Of a stretch of 23,346 nt of DNA, positions 18,968 through 23,346 are shown in pieces (the first letter of the stretch is position 1; each line of letters starts with the position of its first letter). Origin of the DNA: N074bin45 sp039587475. GTDB taxonomy: Bacteria; Gemmatimonadota; Gemmatimonadetes; Gemmatimonadales; GWC2-71-9. The notes under the pieces are model-generated. The model worked only from the letters and a program-made list of their open reading frames with translations, did not search any database and was not told where the DNA came from. Both the position numbers and the translations under genes were made by a program. The DNA lies in NCBI GenBank assembly GCA_039587475.1, contig JBDHIK010000035.1:1-23346 (forward strand). The letters are read 5' to 3'.

Positions 18968-19702
18968 CTATTCGCCGCTGGGCAGCGACTCCTGGACCGC
19001 GTGGCGCACCCGTTGCTCCAGTTCCTCCAGGAGGGCCTCTGCCGCGCGGCGCCGCTTGGCTACCTGGGCCGTGAAAATGGATCGCGCCAGGAAGTAGGAG
19101 CCGGTCACCACCGCCGCCGGGAAGAGCAGGCCCACGGCGACGGACCCCAGGAGGCCGCCCAGGGCGCCGCCCAACCCGAGCCCGACCCCACCGCCAACGC
19201 CGCCCATGATGCCGCCGAACAATCCGCCGGCCAGTCCGCCATACCGTTCCTCGATCCGGATCAGCGTTTCGCCGTCGTTGGCCGACACCAGAACTTGTTG
19301 CGAGGTGGTGTTCGACTCGGTGCGTGAGCTCCACGTCAGGGACGAGCCGACCGCGCTGGCGTGCCCCTGACCGGCGGTCGCGACCTGAATGACGGGCACC
19401 AGTTCGCCGAGACGCCCTTCGGGGTATTCGCCTGGAACGACGCGCTCCATGGAAATCTTGACCGGGGCCCCGGCCAGCCGGTCGCCGACGCTCGACGGCA
19501 CGTGGGAGTCGACGTCCCTGGCGGCCCGCCGCAACATGGACGGATCGATGCCCGCCTCGAGGGCGATCTCTTCCAGTTCAGCCAGCGTCAGGCCGGTTGG
19601 ATCGCGGGCCGTCGGCTCGGCTCGCTGCAGTTCCGTGGCGCGCCGGAGAATGAGGCCGACTTCGTCCTCGGTGTACCGGCGAGGGCTGGGGGCGGGGGAC
19701 AT
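18968..19702 (-). CDS. SHOCT-like, glycine-rich membrane protein
   Basis: A 244-residue protein. The N-terminus (RRYTEDEVGLILRRATELQR, then LTLAELEEIALEAGIDPSML) is a short helical motif similar to SHOCT-like regions found in many proteins of unknown role. A central Ser/Thr-rich section follows. Next comes a long glycine-zipper hydrophobic segment (about residues 155-215, for example GGLFGGIMGGVGGGVGLGLG followed by LGSVAVGLLFPAAVVTGSYF) likely to form one or two membrane helices, and a charged coiled C-terminus. Start choice is uncertain: ATG 19702 has GAGGTG just upstream, while GTG 19735 overlaps the stop of an upstream small ORF (GTGA). No function can be assigned. Confidence 0.72.
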   Translation of the reverse strand: MSPAPSPRRYTEDEVGLILRRATELQRAEPTARDPTGLTLAELEEIALEAGIDPSMLRRAARDVDSHVPSSVGDRLAGAPVKISMERVVPGEYPEGRLGELVPVIQVATAGQGHASAVGSSLTWSSRTESNTTSQQVLVSANDGETLIRIEERYGGLAGGLFGGIMGGVGGGVGLGLGGALGGLLGSVAVGLLFPAAVVTGSYFLARSIFTAQVAKRRRAAEALLEELEQRVRHAVQESLPSGE

Positions 19703-19731
19703 GGGCGACACCTCATCCATCCCGGGCACGC

Positions 19732-19932
19732 TCACCGCTCAGTCGCCGGGGTACGCAGGAACAGATCTGCGAACTTCTTCTCGCCGATGGCGTGTGCCAA
19801 CTCACGCAAAGAGGTGTACGCCTCGGAGGTAGCATTTCCCTGATCTCTGTGCCTAGCCACGCAAGCAATGTCCTCATGCCCCACTCCAATGGCATACGGC
19901 GCTCGAACCGCGGTACCCGAAGGTTCGTACAC
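19732..19932 (-). CDS. Uncertain small ORF, 66 codons
   Basis: The frame opens with a GTG lacking a ribosome site. Its second half reads like a helical protein (SEAYTSLRELAHAIGEKKFA, then DLFLRTPATER), and its stop overlaps a possible GTG start of the SHOCT-like gene. Codon third positions are visibly less GC-rich than in all neighbouring genes, suggesting different origin or a non-coding stretch. I recognise no family. It may be the end of a degraded gene. Confidence 0.3.
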   Translation of the reverse strand: MYEPSGTAVRAPYAIGVGHEDIACVARHRDQGNATSEAYTSLRELAHAIGEKKFADLFLRTPATER

Positions 19933-19957
19933 GGTGGTGCGCCGGCTCGATGCCGAG

Positions 19958-20110
19958 CTAGCGGGTAAACGCGTAGTAGATCACGTAGAACCAGGAAAAG
20001 AACCCGTGGAGAATGGCCCACAGGATTGATTGATGCGTCGACCACGAGATAGCGATGGCCAGGGCCGTGCCGAAGCCGATGCCCGTCTTGACGACGTCCT
20101 TGTTGTCCAT
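19958..20110 (-). CDS. Small membrane protein, 50 aa
   Basis: A complete 50-residue ORF starting at ATG 20110, with GGAGAGG a few bases upstream. The sequence is almost entirely membrane-like: a GIGFGTALAIAISWS helix, then SILWAILHGFFSWFYVIYYA and a short FTR tail, i.e. two closely packed helices or one hairpin. It has the look of a conserved small membrane protein seen in several bacteria, with the pattern SW-x(5)-ILWA-x-x-HGF-x-x-W-x-YVIYYA. Function is unknown. It lies 14 bases after the amidase gene, so the two are probably co-transcribed. Confidence 0.75.
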   Translation of the reverse strand: MDNKDVVKTGIGFGTALAIAISWSTHQSILWAILHGFFSWFYVIYYAFTR

Positions 20111-20124
20111 GAGATGCCTCTCCG

Positions 20125-20721
20125 TCAGTCCGTTTCGAGAATGTGTCGCGTCGCCTGGACCAGGTAGCGGGCGAACTCGCGGTGATACTCCTCGCTGACG
20201 ATCCGTGCCTGGTCGGCCGGGTTGGTCAGAAACCCCGCTTCGATCATGACCGTGGGGACCGTGGGCGACGCCAGGAAACCCCAGTCCCGTCCTTCGAGGA
20301 GCACCGGCATGCCCGTCCGGCGGAGTGCCTGGGTGACCGCCTCCCCGGCTTCGAGCGATGCCGCGTTCGCCTCGTCGATGTAGATCTCCATGCCGTGCGC
20401 GGACGGGTCGTCGTCTCGCTTGAGGTGCAATGACACGAACAGGCTGGCACCAGCCTCCTCGGCCATGATACGCCGGTCGGCGAACGGAATGTCGTAGTCT
20501 CCGGTCCGTGTGAGTCGGACGTCGAAGCCCTCCTGGAGATACTGGTCCGCCAGGATGTAGGACATGCGCAGGACCAGGTCCTTCTCTTCCAGTCCATCGG
20601 CGGTGGATCCGGCGACGTCACCACCATGTCCTGGATCGATCACGATGATGGCACGATGCTGGGCCGGTAATGCAGTGGCGCCGGCGGCGAGGGCCACAAA
20701 CAAGGATGCGGGGAAACGCAT
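20125..20721 (-). CDS. N-acetylmuramoyl-L-alanine amidase (Amidase_3)
   Basis: A 198-residue secreted amidase that cleaves the bond between N-acetylmuramic acid and L-alanine in peptidoglycan. It has a signal peptide (LFVALAAGATALPAQ). Zinc-site elements are present: His in VIDPGHGG, Glu in DGLEEKDLVL, His in SLFVSLHLKRDDD, and the catalytic Glu in VMIEAGFLTN near the C-terminus. The usual SxHxN is SLHLK here, a mild variation. It is a single catalytic domain without a recognisable wall-binding or AMIN domain. The ATG at 20721 has only a weak purine-rich stretch upstream. It is 22 bases downstream of the alpha/beta hydrolase gene on the same strand. Confidence 0.92.
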   Translation of the reverse strand: MRFPASLFVALAAGATALPAQHRAIIVIDPGHGGDVAGSTADGLEEKDLVLRMSYILADQYLQEGFDVRLTRTGDYDIPFADRRIMAEEAGASLFVSLHLKRDDDPSAHGMEIYIDEANAASLEAGEAVTQALRRTGMPVLLEGRDWGFLASPTVPTVMIEAGFLTNPADQARIVSEEYHREFARYLVQATRHILETD

Positions 20722-20743
20722 GGTGTCTCTTTCTGCCGTGGGG

Positions 20744-21574
20744 TCAGGGTGTCGGACCGGCCGGTCCGTCGGCCGGAGGCATGGAATCGAGGAACGCCAG
20801 CATCGCCTCCGTGACGTCTTCGGGGCGTTCGAGGCTCGAAAGATGTCCTACTCCAGGGATCTGCACCAGACGGGCGTTCGGGAGGGCGTCGGCCAGGCGG
20901 CGGGCCCTGGCCGGCGGCGTCGATACGTCCTCGCTTCCGACCAGCACCAGGGCGGGAACGTCCACCGTCTTCAGGTGCGACGTGACGTCGTCACGCGCCT
21001 TGAGAGCAGCGTTGATCGCGAGGATGGAAGGGACGTCCGTCCGGTTCATGAGACCGGCGGACCAGTCCCGGACCAGTGCGGGTCGTTCCCGGCGAGCAGT
21101 CCGTCCGAACATCTGTGCCTCCACCTGTCCCATCACCGGCCCGAGTCCCACCATCCGGACCACCTGGGCCAGGGCGCCGTACTTGAAGCGGCGCCAGGCC
21201 GTTTCCGATCCGCTGTCGGTGTCCAGGAGCATCAGCGCGGACACGCGCTCGGGAGCCCTCAGGGCGACACCCATCGCCACCATGCCGCCCATCGACAGTC
21301 CACCCCAGACGGCGCGTTCGATTCCCAGGTGGTCGGCCACGGCGAGCGCGTCAGCGACCAGGTCGTCCATGGTACACGGCCCGCGCAGCCGACTCGACGC
21401 GCCGTGACCCCGCGCATCGATGTTGACGACCTGCCACTGCTCCGCCAGGTGCGGAACCTGATGGCGCCACATCGAACGGTCGCACAGGAACGAATGGCCC
21501 AGGAGCACGGGGCGGCCGGTACCGGTCACTTCGAATCCGATGCGGACGTCCTGTCGCTCGAAGGTGTCGATCAT
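20744..21574 (-). CDS. Alpha/beta-fold hydrolase
   Basis: A 276-residue hydrolase with a complete triad: nucleophile Ser in GGLSMGGM, acid in VLVGSEDVSTPP and His in PGVGHLSSLERPE. The oxyanion region (LLGHSFLCDRSMW) and DARGHGAS are also typical. The overall pattern resembles 3-oxoadipate enol-lactonase and related esterases, but no beta-ketoadipate pathway gene is nearby, so the substrate is open. The frame continues upstream to 21832, overlapping the methyltransferase; the ATG at 21574 gives the correct N-terminus (MIDTFERQDVRIGFE). That ATG overlaps the methyltransferase stop (ATGA), suggesting that translation of the two is coupled. Confidence 0.9.
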   Translation of the reverse strand: MIDTFERQDVRIGFEVTGTGRPVLLGHSFLCDRSMWRHQVPHLAEQWQVVNIDARGHGASSRLRGPCTMDDLVADALAVADHLGIERAVWGGLSMGGMVAMGVALRAPERVSALMLLDTDSGSETAWRRFKYGALAQVVRMVGLGPVMGQVEAQMFGRTARRERPALVRDWSAGLMNRTDVPSILAINAALKARDDVTSHLKTVDVPALVLVGSEDVSTPPARARRLADALPNARLVQIPGVGHLSSLERPEDVTEAMLAFLDSMPPADGPAGPTP

Positions 21575-22398
21575 CGTGCTACCCCACGTACCCGGCAGGT
21601 GGCTTTGGTGCACGTGATGAGCGACCGCACCAGCAGGTTGCTCTTGATCCCTTGCACCATACCCTCCTTGGCTGCCTGTTCTTCCTCGTAGGCGGCGTCT
21701 CCCTCCTCCCGACGCAAGTCCTCTTCGAGTTCCCGACGGGCTGCCAGGAACGCGCGGCAGGTCGCCAGAAAATCCGACGTCACGCCCTCGGCCTCCTCCA
21801 CGAGGAACCCTGCTTGCCTCGCCAGCGTGCATGGGTCGGCTGGGCCAGTCACCTGGGCGGGCCCCAGCTCCGCGGCGCGGGCCTCCTCATCCGCGGTGAG
21901 CCCAGGCGGCGTATGGATGACATATCCGGTCAGCCGGCCGGCCGGCCTGAGGACTCGGAAGCATTCTCTCAGCACGGAGAGCTTGTCCTCGATTCAGCAG
22001 AATACATCCGCGTGGCTGACGCTGTCGAACGTCCCGTCAGGGAACGGCAGGGCCAATCCGCTCGCTCCTACGGCTCCGCATGTGGGATGGGCGTCCGGGT
22101 GGTTCAGCGTGCAGCGCGCCTCGGACAACGCCTCCCGCGGGGTGTCACAGGCGATGACGCGACATCCCGTGACGCGGGCGATGTGTGAGCCGGGCCAGCC
22201 GCGACCCGTGCCGAGGTCGAGCAACACGTGGCCGTCGGTCGGGTTCAGCCGGTCGGTCAGCTTCTGTGCTTCGGCGACCGTGGTGTAGCCGTTGACGCCG
22301 ACCTCATGTCCCAGCGCCAATTGCTCGATGCGTCGCGCCACCGTGGATCGATCCGATTGATAGCGCTCGCGGAAAAACTCGCGATCATCCCGTGTCAT
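21571..22398 (-). CDS. SAM-dependent methyltransferase interrupted by one in-frame TGA
   Basis: From ATG 22398 (AGGGG upstream) a 134-residue stretch holds the SAM loop, HVLLDLGTGRGWPGSHIA, and acidic CDTP, then stops at TGA 21994-21996. The same frame continues without any shift for another 140 codons with the expected rest of a class I methyltransferase: IEDKLSVLRECFRVLRPAGR and a C-terminal region ending at 21571. The context is DVFC-TGA-IEDK. The combined length, 274 residues plus the TGA, suits the family, and there are about ten Cys codons. Read literally, the enzyme is split; read through as selenocysteine, it is whole. A nonsense mutation or base-call error is equally open. The substrate is not known. 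The start overlaps the upstream membrane-protein gene by 14 bases. Confidence 0.75.
21949..21990 (-). other. Nested hairpin directly after the in-frame TGA (SECIS-like candidate)
   Basis: In the mRNA sense, three bases after the TGA comes GAGGAC, which can pair with GTCCTC further on (21985-21990 with 21949-21954). Inside it CTCTC pairs with GAGAG (21977-21981 with 21966-21970) around the six-base loop CGTGCT. A stem-loop immediately 3' of a TGA is what bacterial selenocysteine insertion needs, but the internal loop is asymmetric (3 versus 11 bases) and such pairings arise by chance in GC-rich coding DNA. Confidence 0.3.
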
Positions 22399-22885
22399 GC
22401 GAACCCCTGAGGCGCCGCGCGGCGACCCCCACGGCCAAGAGCGGCAGCGTCAGGATCATGCCGTTGAACAACAAACCCGGCCACACCGGCAGCACCGGCA
22501 GGAACGCGATCGGACCGCCTGCAGGGTCGCCCTGCGGCATCAGGGCGCCGTCCCGTTCGACGACCGCGCCGCGCGTTCGAACGAAACCGCGCGCCATGGT
22601 GAAGGGCCAGCCCACTTTGAGGACCTGTTCGGTGTAGCGGGTCTCGCCCTGCATCCCGGAGATGAACGCGCGCCGCGTCACCGGGTGGTGCAGGGCATGG
22701 CCCATGGCGTCCTGCCATTGATCGGACGACAGATTCCCAAATGCGTAGCGGAGCGCCAGGACCGCGTCTGATTCGGTTAAGGCCGTCCCGCGGTCGGCGG
22801 GAAGTGCCAGGCCGATGAAGGCTGAGGCCACGTATGCGCCGAGGGCGGCCGCTACGAACACCCGCACCACGGCGGACGGCTTCAT
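22385..22885 (-). CDS. Hypothetical membrane protein with two TM segments
   Basis: A 166-residue protein with an N-terminal hydrophobic helix (VFVAAALGAYVASAFIGLAL) and a second near the C-terminus (PGLLFNGMILTLPLLAVGVAA), separated by about 90 mostly polar residues that probably face the periplasm, and ending in a basic tail. I recognise no family. The ATG at 22885 overlaps the stop of the preceding DinB-like ORF (ATGA); the frame is open further upstream to 23302, but that part is antisense or out of frame with real genes. The 3' end overlaps the methyltransferase start by 14 bases, so the three ORFs form a tightly packed operon. Confidence 0.75.
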   Translation of the reverse strand: MKPSAVVRVFVAAALGAYVASAFIGLALPADRGTALTESDAVLALRYAFGNLSSDQWQDAMGHALHHPVTRRAFISGMQGETRYTEQVLKVGWPFTMARGFVRTRGAVVERDGALMPQGDPAGGPIAFLPVLPVWPGLLFNGMILTLPLLAVGVAARRLRGSHDTG

Positions 22886-23046
22886 GGAGCGGTCCGGGGC
22901 TCTGCCGGCGGTCTCCCGGCCCGGTCGATGTGATCCAGGTGGAGGGTGATGTCGTGGTTGATGTCCCACGCGTCGAGGATCTGGTCGATCATGCGTGGCC
23001 CCTGTGCCAGAATGGGACTGGGGTGCGGGTCGATTCGGTTGCCCAT
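22882..23046 (-). pseudogene. DinB-like N-terminal fragment (54 codons)
   Basis: A short ORF whose MIDQILDAWDINHDITLHLD stretch (from ATG 22992, or from ATG 23046 with 18 more residues) resembles the first helix of DinB/YfiT-type four-helix proteins. The sequence stops about 15 residues later, after a Pro-rich tail. The other three helices and the metal-binding His residues are absent, so it is probably a truncated remnant, though a tiny leader-like ORF feeding the overlapping membrane-protein gene is also possible. Confidence 0.45.
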
Positions 23047-23061
23047 CACTGGCGCCGGAAA

Positions 23062-23346
23062 CTAGGTCTCCAGCGCCCCCGCCGCGACTCCGACGTCGAA
23101 CCGGACACACCAGACGAGGAGATACTTGAACGTGGTGGGGTCGAGCCCGTCGGGAAGAAGGTATTCGTGCTCTCCTTCCCGCTGGTACAGACGGCCGACA
23201 TGGACGGCGCCCCGGGTGAGTTGCTCCGGCTGATCGCTGAAGTAGACGTGGCCGTCCGGCACCTTCTCCGTGGTGAAGCTCTCCATCATCCGCACCACCC
23301 ACACGTCCCCCCGCTGCAAGACCTGGAATTCGCCACCCGCCTCGTG
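23062..23346 (-). CDS. DM13-domain protein, 5' partial
   Basis: The frame is open to the right edge, so only the C-terminal ~94 codons are in the window. They follow the DM13 pattern: an MESFTTEKVPDGHVYFSDQP core corresponding to the 'DF.T..GPDLhVYLs' segment, then VGRLYQREGEHEYLLPDG and the diagnostic end FKYLLVWCVRFDVGVAAGAL, with the conserved Cys in VWC. DM13 domains occur in secreted or membrane proteins and have been proposed to take part in redox or electron transfer through that Cys. The N-terminal signal sequence would lie outside the window. It opens the long - strand run that continues to 10751. Confidence 0.8.
   Translation of the reverse strand, partial: HEAGGEFQVLQRGDVWVVRMMESFTTEKVPDGHVYFSDQPEQLTRGAVHVGRLYQREGEHEYLLPDGLDPTTFKYLLVWCVRFDVGVAAGALET

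Noticed and set aside
19915..19960. A GGTTCGA motif and a CCA in the AT-richer patch on the - strand, suggestive of a tRNA
   Set aside because: The bases flanking TTCGA do not form a T-stem, and no acceptor or anticodon arm can be built.
21934..21948. GCCGGCC-type simple repeat inside the methyltransferase
   Set aside because: Encodes the ordinary RPAGRL segment; short GC-rich runs are expected here.

Overview
The window is compact, high-GC bacterial chromosomal DNA with very little space between genes. Two long Ser/Thr kinases fused to TolB-like and TPR regions, a SHOCT-like glycine-rich membrane protein, many secreted or lipid-anchored small proteins and GTG starts behind GGAGG-type ribosome sites together suggest a Gemmatimonadota-like (or less likely Acidobacteriota) genome. 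This assignment is inference from gene style; no rRNA or other phylogenetic marker is present. I see no tRNA, CRISPR, transposase, integrase or plasmid/phage gene.

Left part (1-3199, + strand): end of a tandem-VOC glyoxalase-like protein, an overlapping tiny secreted Tyr/Gly-rich protein, homocysteine S-methyltransferase (mmuM) and an orphan NanM-like sugar O-methyltransferase. Middle (3225-9758): a soluble Ser/Thr kinase (-) diverges from a membrane-anchored DUF411 metal-binding protein (+) across a short regulatory region carrying an 11-bp-spaced direct repeat. A ~1000-residue phospholipase-D-like protein (-), apparently fused to an N-terminal barrel-like region, diverges from an NTF2-like lipoprotein (+) that has a good sigma70-type promoter and a perfect terminator hairpin. 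Next (9853-10750): a yeast-Fcy1-type cytosine deaminase (-) and a frameshifted rhodanese (+).

Right part (10751-23346): every gene lies on the - strand. Reading in transcription order from the right edge: DM13-domain protein (partial), truncated DinB-like ORF, two-TM membrane protein, SAM methyltransferase interrupted by one in-frame TGA, alpha/beta hydrolase, N-acetylmuramoyl-L-alanine amidase, 50-aa membrane protein, uncertain small ORF, SHOCT-like protein, beta-lactamase-family serine hydrolase, membrane-spanning Ser/Thr kinase, cupin, PLP-dependent decarboxylase, decayed GNAT gene and CocE/NonD-type hydrolase. Several start/stop overlaps (ATGA) point to translational coupling.

Most genes look like housekeeping, peripheral metabolism or envelope functions rather than one dedicated system. 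The most intriguing signal is the single in-frame TGA in the methyltransferase, directly after a Cys codon and followed by a nested hairpin. It could be a selenocysteine codon, a nonsense mutation or a sequencing error. Damaged genes (rhodanese, GNAT, DinB, methyltransferase) are unusually frequent here, indicating either local gene decay or draft-quality sequence.
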